In this document: piece after piece, positions 11,444-22,169 of the stretch
Numbering within the stretch: position 1 is the stretch's first letter
Layout: each line of letters starts with the position of its first letter
Assembly: GCA_037974335.1 (NCBI GenBank)
Contig: CM075732.1
Span: 100,089,789 to 100,153,788, forward strand
From: Prionace glauca
Taxonomy: Eukaryota; Chordata; Chondrichthyes; Carcharhiniformes; Carcharhinidae
Direction of reading: 5' to 3'
Length of the DNA: 64,000 nucleotides
Notes under the pieces: generated by a model
What the model was told of the DNA's origin: nothing
Seen by the model: only the letters and a program-made list of their open reading frames with translations
Databases searched by the model: none
Program-made: the position numbers and the translations under genes

Positions 11444-11533
11444 GTTAGTGGGTCATTGTTTTTTAACTGGAGGGCGCTACATCATGGGCCGAAGGGCCTG
11501 TTCTGCGCTGTAATGTTCTATGTTCTATGTTCT

Positions 11534-13735
11534 AATTCGGTGTCCTTCATTATTGCAATGGAGAGGGATAGGGTCACACGGCAGGGCAAGGTTTATAATT
11601 GGGGCAGGGGTAATTATGATGCAATTAGACAAGAATTAGGGAGCATAAAATGGGAACAGAAACTGTCAGGAATGGGCACAAACGAAAAGTGGAGTTTGTT
11701 CAAGGAACCAATACTGCGTGTCCTTGATAGGTATGTCCCTGTCAGGCAGGGAGGAAATGGCCGAGTGAGGGAACCATGGTTCACAAAGGAGGTGGAATGT
11801 CTTGTCAAGAGGGAAAAGGAAGCGTATGTAAGGATGAGAAAACAAGGTTCAGTTGAGTCGCTTGAGGATTACAAAGTAGCAAGGAATGAATTGAGAAAAG
11901 GGCTTAGAGAGCTAGGAGGGGGCAGATTAATGAAAACCCCAAGGCTTTTTACTCTTATGTGAGAAACAAAAGAATGACCAGGGTCAGGTTAGGGCCAGTC
12001 AAGGATAGTCATGGGAACTTGTGCATGGAGTCAAAAGAGATAGGAGAGGCGTTGAATGAATACTTTTCTTCAGTAATCACTAAGGAGAGGGGCCATGTTT
12101 TTGAGGATGAGAGTGTGGTACAGGATGGAGGAGGTAGATGTTCTGAGGGAAGATGTATTAAAAATTTTGAAAAACCTGAGGGTCGATAAGTCCCCTGGGC
12201 CAAATGGGATACATTTGGGAGACAGGGAATGAGATTTTGGAACCTTTAGCTTTGATCTTTAGGTCCTCACTGTCCACGGGGAATTTGTACCAGAGGACTA
12301 GAGAGTGGCGAATTTTGTTCCTCTCTTCAAGAAAGGAAATAGGGAATGACCCTGGTAATTATAGGCCAGTTAGTCTTACTTCGGTGGTTGGTAAGTTAAT
12401 GGAAAGAGTCCTGAGAGATAGGATTCATGACCATTTGGAAAGATGCCGCTTAATCAGAGATAGTCAGTATGGTTTCATGAGGGGTAAGTCCTGCCCCACA
12501 AATTTGAATTTTTGAGGAGGCAACTAAGTGTGTAGACGAAGATAGAGCAGTGAATGTTGTATGCATGGATTTTAGTAAGGTGTTTGATAATTTTCCCCGT
12601 GATAGGCTCATGAAGAAAGTAAGGAGGTGTGGGATTGAAGGAAATTGGGCCGATTGAGTAACTGGCTGTCTCATAGAAGACAGAGGGTGGTGGTGGAGGG
12701 AAAATTATCAGACTGGAGGCCAGTTACCAGCGATGTCCCACAGGGATCAGAGCTGGGTCCTCTGCTATTTGTGATTCTTATCAATAACTTGGAAGAGGGG
12801 GCTGAAGGGTGGGTTAGTATATTTGCTGATGACACCAAGATTGGTGGAGTAGTGGATGAGGTGGAGGGCTCTTGCAGGCTGCAAAGAGACATTGATAGGA
12901 TGCAGAGCTGGGCCGAGAAGTGGCAGATGGAGTTTAAAACTGTTAAGGGCAAGGTGATTCATTTTGGTAGGACAAACTTGAATGTGGATTACAGGGTCAA
13001 TGGCAGAATTCTGAGGAATGTGGAGGAACAGAGAGATCTTGGGGTTCATATCCACAGATCTCTAAAGGTTGCCACTGAAGTGGATAGAGCCGTGAAGGAG
13101 GCTTATAGTGTGTTAGCGTTTATCAACAGGGGGTTTGAGTTTAAAAGCCGTGGGGTTATGCTGCAACTATACCAGACCTTGGTGAGACTAATTTGGAAAA
13201 TTGTGTGCAATTCTGGTCACCTCACTATAAGAAGGATGTGGAAGCATTGGAGAGAGTGCAAAGGAGATTTACCAGGATGTTGCCTGGTTTGGAGGGCAGG
13301 TCTTATGAGGAAAGGTTGAGGGAGCTGGGGCTTTTTTCTTCTGAGTGGACGAGGATGAGAGGCAACTTAATAGAGGATTATAAGATGATGAGGGAGATAG
13401 ATAGAATGGACGTTCAGAGACTATTTCCTCGGGTGGATGTAGCTGTTACTAGGGGGCATAACTATAAGGTTCATAGTGGGAGATACAGGAGGGATGTCCG
13501 AGGTAGATTCTTTACTCAGAGAGTGGTTGGGGTGTGGAATGCACTGCCTGCTGTGATAGTGGAGTCGGACACTTTAGGAACTTTCAAGTGGTTATTGGAT
13601 AGGCACATGGAGCACTCCAGGATGATAGGGAGTGGGATAGACTGATCTTGGGTTTGTGCATAGTTCAGCACAACATCGAGGGCCAAAGGGCCTGTACTGT
13701 GCTGTACTGTTCTATGTTTCTATGTTCTAGGTGGG
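11534..13735 (+). repeat. Outer CR1 LINE, subfamily C, 3' portion (rest of ORF2 and tail)
   Basis: Resumes the endonuclease motif cut at 7025 (DHNS-V-FIIAMERD read across the nest), then RT blocks in shifting frames ([44 protein letters not shown] near 12830). The C-terminal part is at 13193-13645 (FTQRVVGVWNALPA). It ends in TTCTATG-type repeats at 13735. Several frame changes are present. Confidence 0.9.
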
Positions 13736-14122
13736 GTTGTATTCAGAATAGTGGGTGGCACAGTGCCAGTTACCCAACACCTGAACTGCTTGTCAATAGA
13801 TTTATCACTGGGGAATGTTACTCAATGGAATAGCTACAGGGTTTGGAGTCAGAACAAATCCACAACTTCAACCAGGTTCATTGCTTGTGGAGTAATGGAA
13901 TAATCTAACAAGATAAAGTTTATTGATTGTAGAAATTCATCAAGATTGGGTCAATTTATAGAACTCTGAATCATGAAGTTATACATTCAACAACTTTAAT
14001 AAAAACTGTTGCTCAACATTCAAATTCAACCAAATATACATCCTTAATGTACAAACTAATTCAATCCACCCCAAACAACTCCTTTATTTACAGGTTAAAA
14101 CTATCCAGAGGCTCGCAGACTT
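13736..14122. other. No recognisable feature
   Basis: AT-rich sequence between repeats. I see no exon-like frame, RNA gene or repeat family I can name. Confidence 0.4.
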
Positions 14123-14350
14123 GTGGTTGCAGTCATCTCCTGGGAAGGAGGATTTGTTGGAGTCTGTGGGTGGGAGTCTGTGGGAAGGGCTGTGGGTGAG
14201 AGCTGTGGATCTGCGGTGCTGGGGGCTGGTCTATGGATAGGCTCTGGGTGTGAGTCTGTGTGTGGAGATCTGTGGGCAGAGGTGTGGGGGGGGCATCTAT
14301 GGGTGGGGAGGGCTGTATGTGGGGGACTGTGGGCTGTGTGTTGGAACAGT
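14123..14350 (+). repeat. TGTGGG-rich low-complexity block
   Basis: Imperfect, irregular repeats of tgtgggtggg/gtctgtg units over about 220 bases. The open frames here are composition artefacts. Confidence 0.75.
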
Positions 14351-14369
14351 GGAATCTAGAGCTAAGAAT

Positions 14370-14655
14370 GACATTGTCTCACAGCGCCAGGGATCTGGGT
14401 TCGATTCCCAGCTTCAGTCTCTGTCTGTGTGGAGTTTGCACACTCCCCCCGTATCTACATGGGTTTCCTCTGGGTGCTCCGGTTTCCTTCCACAGTCTGA
14501 AGGACATGCTGGTTCGGGTGCATTGGGCCGTGCTAAATTCTCCCTCAGTGTAACCCGAACAATGGTAGAGTGTGGCAACTAGGGGATTTTCACAGTAACT
14601 TCATAGCAGTGTTAATGTAAACTTACTTTTGACACCAATAAATAAACTTTAAGTT
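14370..14655 (+). repeat. tRNA-derived SINE with an alternative 3' tail
   Basis: The head and body are those of the other SINEs (box B ggttcgattcc), but the 3' third is different (cacagtaacttcatagcagtgttaatgtaaac, ending aataaataaact). This suggests a second SINE subfamily that borrowed another LINE tail. Confidence 0.75.
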
Positions 14656-15054
14656 CAACTTAAACAGGATTGAGCAGACGAGTGAGGCAGTGCGGAGATC
14701 TTATCCCATTGTATATGTCCCACATTCACTGGATGATTAAATCCAAGGACAGTGAGGTCGGTTATAGCTGAGCTCCCATATTAACACACGGTCTCGACTT
14801 TTCTGTGTTTAAAGGCAATTTCACTCAAACTGTTCATTGCAGCTTTTCTCTGAGGTTGAAGGGTTGCTTCAGGAGCGCTGCAGAATTTTAGATTCCCCAA
14901 ATCTCCTGAACATTAAACAGCTTATTTCTGGAGTTACCGTCTCCTCCAGTGCTACCCCCAATCTGATCACCAAACCCTCCCCCTGTGAATTGATCATTAA
15001 CAGGTACTGGGAACCTTATAGTGAATGTGCCAGTAACAGCTTATCCTCACTTAC
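14656..15054. other. No recognisable feature
   Basis: Single-copy-looking sequence downstream (in minus orientation) of the V pseudogene. I searched it for a transmembrane exon like 60436-60586 and found none. Confidence 0.4.
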
Positions 15055-15404
15055 TGGTTACATTTAGCTGTGTTCCTGCTCCATAGATAGACCCACGCAT
15101 GCTGCAAATGTAGCCAGCAGCATCACTCAATTCTATCTCCGTAATAGTCAGCATGTAGCTATTATTACTGACATTTCGGGAAAGCTGAAAGTGTGATGTA
15201 ACTCCAGGGTTACAGTAAATGTGGTTGGGGACATCATGTGTTATCGGCGGTTCCTTTCTTGATGCAGCCTGGGCCTTGTGCCCAGGCTGCATCAAGTCAC
15301 TGTCCTCACATTGGCCTTCTCTGTGTGGCACTGGAAGCTCAGAGTCCAGCTCTCTCTCTCACACTGTGCGCAGTGGGGGGACTGAACCAGGACTGGCCTC
15401 TGTG
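15055..15404 (-). pseudogene. V-type Ig exon, frameshifted (third-V/I-like)
   Basis: On the minus strand an acceptor (TTTCACCCACAG) precedes 350 nt ending at a donor ACCA/GTAAGT. The first half reads Q-R-P-V-L-V-Q-S-P ... L-S-F-Q-C, matching the start and first Cys of the exon at 51530-51877. The second half, in another frame, reads RNVSNNSYMLTI, SDAAGYIC (second Cys) and the J-like GAGTQLNVTS. At 350 nt it is not a multiple of three, unlike the 342/345/348-nt plus-strand V exons. The core Trp position reads Met. Splice sites are kept, so it decayed recently or is skipped. A 17-bp perfect hairpin sits at the point where the frame changes. It was probably the membrane-proximal domain of a minus-strand receptor gene; no leader or membrane exon for it was found here. 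Confidence 0.75.
15258..15296. repeat. Perfect 17-bp hairpin, 5-base loop
   Basis: cttgatgcagcctgggc (15258-15274), loop cttgt, then its exact reverse complement (15280-15296). It lies within the V pseudogene near the expected core Trp. Confidence 0.95.
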
Positions 15405-15710
15405 CTGTGGGTGAAAAATCAATATCACTAAAACTAATCCAAAATAGCATCAAAACCAGAATGTTAACACTTTAAACAACTTTCCGCATCCAAAAAACAA
15501 GAATGCGGAAAGAAACAGAACACCGTTAGTTTGCAGAATTCATTTGAATATTTGAATAAAATGCAAGAAATATAATTAGATTTCCCTGTCTTATGCTGCC
15601 CTCTGTACTGTCCAAACATTTCACTATACAAACCCACCATGCTATTAGGAATTTTGACCCAAAGACTTCAAAGGAATGGCAATGGCTGCGATTCTCCCAT
15701 CCCATTGCAA
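15405..15710. other. No recognisable feature
   Basis: AT-rich sequence upstream of the V pseudogene in minus orientation. No leader exon like 1589-1640 is visible. Confidence 0.4.
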
Positions 15711-15728
15711 TAATTTTTTTTTAGCACA

Positions 15729-16422
15729 CTAAGAGATCTCACGACACCAGGTTAAAGTCCAACAGGTTTATTTGGTATCACAATCCACTTGTGGCTTGTT
15801 ATATCAGATAAACATAAGAACATAACATAAGAACATAAGAACATAAGAAATAGGAGCAGGAGTAGGCCATCTAGCCCTTCGAGCCTGCCCTGCCATTCAA
15901 TAAGATCATGGCTGATCTGTCGTGGCTCAGTTCCACCTTCCCACCCTCTCCCCATAACCCTTAATCCCTTCTCTTATCAAAAACCCATCAACCCGCTTCT
16001 TAAAAATATTTAGCGAGGCAGCCTCCACCACTTCAACGGGCAGAGAATTCCAGAGATTCACCACCCTTTGAGTGAAGAAGTTCCTCCTCAACTCTGTTCT
16101 AAACCGCCTCCCCTTTATCTTGAGGCTGTGCCCCCTAGTCCTACTGTCTTTTTTGAGCGGGAAGAGTCTCTCCACCTCTATCCTATCCATCCCATTCATC
16201 ATCTTATACGTCTCAATGAGATCTCCCCTCATTCTTCTAAACTCCAATGAGTACAAGCCTAGTTCATTCAGCCTCTCCTCATAGCTCAATCCCCTCAACT
16301 CCGGTATCAGCCTAGTAAACCTCCTCTGCACTCCCTCCAGGGCCTGTTGGACTTTAACCTGGTGTTGTGAGACTTCTTACTGTATTCACCCCAGTCCAAT
16401 GCCAGCATCTCCACATCATGGC
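15729..16422. repeat. Penelope-like terminal fold-back with an inserted CR1
   Basis: Left end: aacacc-type motif gacaccaggttaaagtccaacaggtttatt (15735 on). Right end: its inverse (tgttggactttaacctggtgttg, 16343 on) plus cagtccaatgccagcatctccacat. This is the inverted terminal structure also seen at 60951-61960. Flanked by a direct repeat taatttttt..agcaca (15711-15728 and 16423-16437). A CR1 occupies 15811-16342. Confidence 0.65.
15811..16342 (-). repeat. CR1 LINE 3' end, subfamily A
   Basis: The minus strand encodes the CR1 C-terminal region (RRFTRLIPELRGLSYEERLN, KDSRTRGHSLKIKG, FTQRVVNLWNSLPVEVVEAA) and ends in a (TTCTTATG)n-type tail. Inserted in the Penelope-like fold-back. Confidence 0.9.
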
Positions 16423-16467
16423 TAATTTTTTAGCACAGCAGGCCAGAAGATTCTCGTTCCCCGATTA

Positions 16468-16862
16468 CAGAAAGGGTATCATTAAATGAGAAAGGGTGCA
16501 GATGAGAGGCTAGATAGTCAATATCTTTTCCCAAAGTTAAGGGAATCTAAAACTAGAGGGCAAAGGTTTAAGGTGAGAGAGGAGAGACACAAAAGAGCCC
16601 AGAGGGGCAATTTTTCACACAGAGGTTGGTGAGTGTCTGGAACAAGCTGCCAGAGGTAGTTGTGGAGACGGGTACAATTTTATTTTTTAAAGAACATTTA
16701 GATAGTTACATGGGTACGATGGATATAGAATGATATGGGCCAAATGTGGGCAATTGAGACTAGCTTAAGGGTTTAAAAAATAAAGGGCAGCATGGGCAAG
16801 TTGGACCAAAGGGCCTGTTTCCTTGCTGTAAACCTCTTTGACTCTGTGACAATGACTCTATG
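16468..16862 (+). repeat. CR1-like LINE 3' end, degenerate
   Basis: Pattern of the CR1 tail (ctagagggcaaaggtttaaggtgag, ttcacacagaggttggtgagtgtctggaa, aaagggcctgtttccttgctgtaa). The same subfamily recurs at 21670-21880 and 34950-35310. No long frame. Confidence 0.7.
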
Positions 16863-16984
16863 TGCCAATCTTGGCAAACTGGCCTGCCCATAGCTTTCTA
16901 ATGCTATTCACACCAGTGGGCTCTGCAGTGCACAGAGTGTGGGAGATTCTTCTCTGAACTCTCTGAACGAGACCTGTTAGAATT

Positions 16985-18065
16985 TATAGGTTTCTAGTTT
17001 TTTTGGCATGGATTGGGAATTGGTCAACAAACAGGAAAAAGAGAGCGGGAATAAATGGGTCTTTCCTAAGTTGTAGGAACTGACTAGTGGAGTCCCACAG
17101 AGGTCAGTGCCTGGACCCCAGCTGTTCACGATATATATAAATGACTTGGATGCGGGAACCAAATGTAATATTTCCCAGTTTTCTGATGGCACAAACTGGT
17201 CAGAATTGTGAGTTGTGAGGAGGATACAAAGAGGCTTCACGATGATGTAAACAAGTTGAGTGAGTGGGCAAACACATGGCAAATGCAGTACAATGTGTTA
17301 AATGGGAAGTTAGACACTTCAGTTTGAAAAACAGAAAGGAAGAGTATTCTCTAAATGGTGACATATTGGGAAGTGTGGATGTACTAGGGGAGTTGGATAT
17401 CTTTTTCATCAGTCAGTGAAAATGGAGAGGCAGCTGCAGATAGCCGTTAGGAAGGCAAATGGCAAGTTGGTCTTCTTTGCAAGAGGATTTGAGGTCTAAA
17501 GTAGAGATGTCTCACTGCAGTTATACAGGGTCTTGGTGAGACCACACCTGGAGCACTGTGTGAAGTTTTGGTTTCCCAAACCAAGAAAGGGAATGCTTGC
17601 CATAGAGGGAGTAGAGTTATGGCTGATACCAGGATTGATGGGACTGTCCAGTGAGGAGATATTGGTTTAACTGGGCCTGGACTCCCTAGAGTTTAGAAGG
17701 ATGGGAGGAGATTGGATTGAAACATATAAAACTCTAACAGGGCTGGACAGACTCGATACAGGGAGGATGTTCTCTCTTATGGGGAATCTAGAACCGGGGA
17801 CACAGTCTCAGGATACGGGGTAGACCATTTCCGACTGAGATGAGGAAAGATTTCTTCACTCAGAGGGTGGTGAAATTCACCACTAGAGGAGGCTATCGAG
17901 GTCAATTCACTGAATGTATTCAAAAAAGAGACAGATTTATTTTAGATTTTAGTGGAGAAAGCAGGTAAATGGCATTGAGATTGAGGATCAGCCAAGATCA
18001 TATTGAATGGTGAAACTAGCTCGAAGGGCTTCTAGTTTCTTTGCTTCAAACTAGTTTAATATCGA
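16985..18065 (+). repeat. Degenerate CR1-type LINE, RT to 3' end
   Basis: Weak RT trace (tgactagtggagtcccacagaggtcagtg, then a decayed FADD block near 17180), then thumb and C-terminal phrases (gagaccacacctggagcactgtg, ttcttcactcagagggtgg) to about 18060. Many frame breaks, so it is an old copy. Confidence 0.7.
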
Positions 18066-18332
18066 GCTATTATGTACCCAGAAGGTCTATTTTCAGATCT
18101 GTTTTGTGTTGTTAAGAAAGCATTTTCAGTTTTTGTTGGTTCTTGAGATGGATATATCTAATTTTGTGGCAAGAATTCAACTAATTCCCTCTTTAATCCC
18201 TTTAGCACTTCTTCTAATTTTAGATTTTTAAGGGTGCAGGATGTATCTGATTGAACCCATTGTGCTTGAACCCTCTCTCCGTGAAATAGTTATGCCCTTA
18301 GACCCAATCCCCTTCACTAATCCATTCACAAT
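18066..18332. other. No recognisable feature
   Basis: AT-rich spacer. Nothing supported. Confidence 0.3.
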
Positions 18333-18655
18333 CATAGAATCATAGAGTCCAAACAGTGCAGAAGGAGGCCATTCAGCCCATCAAGCCTGCACCTACAACA
18401 ATCCTATCCCCTATCCCCATAACCCCATGTATTTACCCTGTTAGTGTCATCCCCCTGATACTAAGGCACAGTTCAGCACGGCCAATCAACATAACCCAAA
18501 CAACTTTGGAGCGTGGGAGGAAACCGGATCACCCAGAGGAAACCCACACAGACATGGGGAGAACGTGCAAACTCCTCACAGACAGTAACCCGAGGCTGGA
18601 ATTGAACCCGGGTCCCTGGGGCTGTGAGGCAGCAGTGCTAACCACTGTGCCACCC
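18333..18655 (-). repeat. tRNA-derived SINE, full length
   Basis: The reverse complement runs from a tRNA-like head (ggtggcacagtggttagcac; box B gggttcaattcc) through the body to the tail and a (GATTCTAT)-type 3' end. Confidence 0.9.
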
Positions 18656-18805
18656 TTTTATGTTACAGAAACTAAGAGGATTTTCCCCCGATTGGAAATC
18701 TGATGCTCTCACATCAGGGGAAATTCACATCAGAAACAAAAATATATCACATTAACTCAGCCGATCATTAATCTTTACCTCCGTATTGGCAAAATCTTAT
18801 TGGAT

Positions 18806-19110
18806 TGGGTGGCACGGTGGCACAGTGGTTAGCACTGCTGCCTCACAGCGCCAGTGACCCGGGTTTGTTTCTGGATTCTGTCACTGTGTGTATGGAGTCT
18901 GCATGTTCTCCCCGTGTCTGCGTGGGTTTCCTCCAGGTGCTCAGGCTTCCACCCGCACTCCAAAGATGTGCGGGTTAGGTTGATTGGCCACGTTAAATTG
19001 ACCTTTAGTGTCAGGTGATTAGCAAGATAAGTATAGAACCTGGGTGGGATTGTGCTCAGTGCATCCTCGATGAATGAATGGCCTCCTTCTGTGCTATAGG
19101 ATTTCTAATG
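18806..19110 (+). repeat. tRNA-derived SINE, full length
   Basis: Head ggcacggtggcacagtggttag, body and tail to cttctgtgctataggatttct. The box B-like region is slightly decayed (gggtttgtttc). Confidence 0.9.
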
Positions 19111-19262
19111 TGTTTACCAACCCCCCTTCCCATCCCTTCAACATTTTATATCTTCATTCATTTATCTAATCCAGTCTCAGTGTGAAAGGTTAATTTTAAG
19201 TCTGTGATGTATCTCTTTCTCCTCTTTTGAATAGCAGCAAAATACTTGCTTTGATATTACAT

Positions 19263-20118
19263 GACAGGTGGTACAGTAGCTCTGTGATTAGCACTGCTGT
19301 GTCACAGCGCCAGGGTCCCAGGTTCAATTCCCGCTTTAGATCATTGTCTGTGTGGAGTTTACACATTCTCCCCATGCCTGCGTGGGTTTTGGCCCTGGAG
19401 AGAGTGCAGAGGAGGTTTACTAGGCTGATACCGGAGTTGAGGGGATTGAGCTATGAGGAGAGGCTGAATAAACTAGGCTTGTACTCGTTAGAGTTTAGAA
19501 GAATGAGGGGAGATCTCACTGAGACGTATAAGATGATGAATGGGATGGATAGGATAGAGGTGGAGAAACTCTTCCCACTCAGAAAGGACAGTAGGACTAG
19601 GGGGCACAGCCTCAAGATAAAGGGGAGGCGGTTTAGAACGGAGTTGAGGAGGAACTTCTTCACTCAAAGGGTGGTGAATCTCTGGAATGCTCTGCCCGTT
19701 GAAGTGGTGGAGGCTGCCTCGCTAAATATTTTTAAGAAACGGGTTGATGGATTTTTGATAAGAGAAGGGATTAAGGGTTATGGGGAGAGGGCGGGAAGGT
19801 GGAACTGAGCCACGACAGATCAGCCATGATCTTATTGAATGGCGGGGCAGGCTCGAAGGGCCAGATAGCCTACTCCTGCTCCTATTTCTTATGTTCTTAT
19901 GTTCCTCCGGGTGCTCGGGTTTCCTCCCACTGTCCAAAGATGTGCAGATTAGGGGCATTAGCCATGATGAGTTGCCCCTTTGTGTCAGGGGGATCAGCAG
20001 GGTAAATACGTGAGGTTATGGGGGTAGGGTCTGGGTGGTATTGTTGTTGGTGCAGGCTTGCCAGGTTGAATGGCCTCCTCCTGTCCTGTAGGGACTCTAT
20101 GATTCTGTGATCTGTGAC
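19263..20118 (+). repeat. SINE split by a CR1 insertion
   Basis: The SINE head and first half (19263-19387, to cgtgggttt) and second half (19903-20118, from cctccgggtgctc) join seamlessly when the CR1 is removed, as in every other SINE here (cgtgggtttcctccgggtgctc). Confidence 0.92.
19388..19902 (+). repeat. CR1 LINE 3' end, subfamily A, inside a SINE
   Basis: Encodes the CR1 C-terminal region (ALERVQRRFTRLIPELRGLSYEER, KIKGRRFRTELRRNFFTQRVVNLWNALPVE) and ends in TTCTTATG repeats. It is only lightly diverged from the copies at 44381-45640 and 59283-60367. Confidence 0.92.
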
Positions 20119-20129
20119 TGCCCTGGTCA

Positions 20130-20600
20130 CAGATTTTGTTGAAGTATGAATCGTGGAATTACATTCCACTGAAACGACAGCAGAGGAACAGGCCCTTTGG
20201 CCCGCGTAGCCTGTGACAGCCCGATGCAATTGTAAAGATCTTTGGTCTCTATGTGGCCCCTATTCGCCCTATTCACGTATCTGTCAAGATGCCTCTTAAA
20301 CATTGCTATTGTATCTGCTTCTACCACCTCCTCTGGCAGCGCATTCCAGACACTTACCACCCTCTGTGTAAGATAACTTATCTCTCACATCTCCTTTAAA
20401 CTTTTCCCCTTTTACCTTAAACATATGTCCCCAAATAATTGACATATCTACCCTGGGAAAAAGACGCCAACTATCATTCTGTCCGTGCCTCTCATAACTG
20501 TGTAAACATCTATCAGGCCACCTCCAAAGTTCAAGTGTTTTAATCACCTCTTTCTGCCTCACAATGTCTCTGTCCCCTTCTCCCTCACAGACGCAAGAAA
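20130..20600 (-). repeat. CR1-like LINE 3' end, degenerate
   Basis: Minus-strand CR1 C-terminal phrases (VWNALPEEVVEADTIAMFKRHLD, DSWRLFPRVDMS) and a 3' tail reading toward 20150. Confidence 0.7.
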
Positions 20601-20639
20601 GTTCCTTTCAATGTAATATATCCACTGGCTCCAACCATT

Positions 20640-20944
20640 GCTCTGAATTGATTTGATTTATTATTGCCATATGTATCTGGATACAGTGAAAAGTATTGTT
20701 TTCTGAGCACTCTGCAGACAAAGCACACCGTTCATAGTGTACAGAGAAGGGAAAGAAAGGACAGGGTGTAGAATATAGTGTTGCAGTCACAGCTGGTGTG
20801 TCGAGAAGGATCACCTTAATATACAATAGGACCATTCAGAGGTCTGATGACAGCAGGGAAGAAGTTGCTTTTGAGTGACTGTGCGATCCACATTCTTATC
20901 ACTGCCTGTCGACCTGTTCGAGTTGCTCTTATTCTGGAAGAGTT
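20640..20944. repeat. Interspersed repeat beginning ttgatttgatttattattgcca
   Basis: About 300 bases of an unassigned dispersed repeat (phrases cagtgaaaagtattgttttctg, cagggaagaagttgc). A shorter copy is at 34515-34690. It encodes no protein I can see. Confidence 0.6.
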
Positions 20945-21640
20945 TAGAACCATAGAAAATTACAGTTCAGAAACAGGCCTTTTGGCCCTTCTTGTCTGTG
21001 CCAAACCATTTTTTTGCCTAGTCCCACTGACCTGCACTTGGACCATATCCCTCCACACCCCTCTCATCCATGTTCCTGTCCAAGATTTTCTTAAATGTTA
21101 AAAATAACCCCGCATTTACCACTTGTCCGGCAGCTCATTCCACACTCCCACCACTCTGCATGAAGAAGCCCCCCCCCCCGCTAATATTCCCTTTAATCTT
21201 TTCTCCTTTCACCCTTAACCCATGCCCTATGATTCTTTTCTCCCCCAGCCTCAGTGGAAAAGCCTGCTTGCATTCACTCTATCTATACCCATCAAAATCT
21301 TATACACCTCTATCAAATCTCCCCTCATTCTCCAGGGAATAAAGTCCTAACCTATTCAATCTTTCTCTGTAACTCACCTTCTCAAGTCCCAGCAACATCC
21401 TTGTGAACCTTCTCTGCACTCTTTCATCCTAATTAATATCCTTCCTGTAATTAGGTGACCAAAACTGTACACAATACTCTAAATTCAGCCTCACCCATGC
21501 CTTTTATAACCTTACCATAACACTTTTATACTCGATACTCCGATTTATAAAGGTCAATGTACCAAAAAAATGGACCAATACACCAAGTTTCTTCACATCC
21601 CTCCCATCAATTCCCTTCAGAATTCAGTAATTTCCTGACT
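20945..21640 (-). repeat. CR1 LINE 3' portion, subfamily F
   Basis: The reverse complement gives the CR1 C-terminal region and tail (ccctggagaatgaggggagatttg, aaaaggttcacaaggatgttgctgg) and the same end as 55550-57772. Decayed. Confidence 0.75.
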
Positions 21641-21669
21641 GATTCAGATTATGAGTAGAATACTCACAG

Positions 21670-22165
21670 TACAACCCGAAAGAGGGGAAAGGTACAAAAG
21701 GGTCCAGAGAGACAGTTCTTTCACACAGAGGGTGGTGAGTGTCTGGAATGAGCTGCCAGAGGTAGTAGCAGAGACGGGTACAAGTTTGTCTTTTTAAAAG
21801 CATTCAGACAGTTACATGGGTAGATGGGTATAGAGGGAGATGGGCCAAATGCAGGCATCTGGGACTATCCTGCTCAGTGAATCAGATCTGTCCGAAATCT
21901 GCAGATTGAATTGAAAGAAAGGATGTTTCTGAGTGCAGGAAATTTCAACCTCCTGAGTCATTCCTACTCAAAGAGGAAAAGGAATGATTTGTCAAAGCTC
22001 GGAGGCTGGGAGCAGACAAAGCAAGTCTGGAACACAAGGAAAGTAGAGAAAAACTTGAGCAAGGAGGGCTAAAAGAGGTCATGAAATGTAATTGGCCAGC
22101 AGGATTAAGGAAAATCCCAAGGCTTTTTATACATACATAAAGGGCAAGAGGGTAGCCAGGGAGAG
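21670..22165 (+). repeat. Two CR1-like LINE fragments
   Basis: 21670-21880 is a CR1 3' end like 16468-16862. 21905-22165 resembles the CR1 ORF2 linker between endonuclease and RT (RRAKRGHE-like, [23 protein letters not shown]). Confidence 0.65.
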
Positions 22166-22169
22166 GGTT

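Larger units (their letters stand above)
7026..11533 (+). repeat. Inner full-length CR1 LINE, subfamily D
   Basis: A nearly complete CR1 inserted into the endonuclease domain of the outer CR1. It is flanked by a 5-bp direct repeat (aattc at 7021-7025 and 11534-11538). Its 5' UTR begins attgttcctgtggagc and includes a region like the 5' UTR of the 39134-43522 element. It has an open ORF1, a damaged ORF2 and a 3' end of TTCTATG repeats. A SINE is nested at 9226-9505. Without the SINE it is about 4.2 kb. Confidence 0.9.

Noticed and set aside
14123-14359. Gly/Trp/Cys-rich 78-codon frame as a small secreted protein
   Set aside because: It is a TGTGGG low-complexity repeat; no signal peptide or conserved pattern.
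18810-18870. cacagtg heptamers near V exons as recombination signals
   Set aside because: The heptamers belong to the SINE head (ggcacagtggttag), which occurs many times. No heptamer-spacer-nonamer flanks any V exon; each V exon ends in a splice donor.
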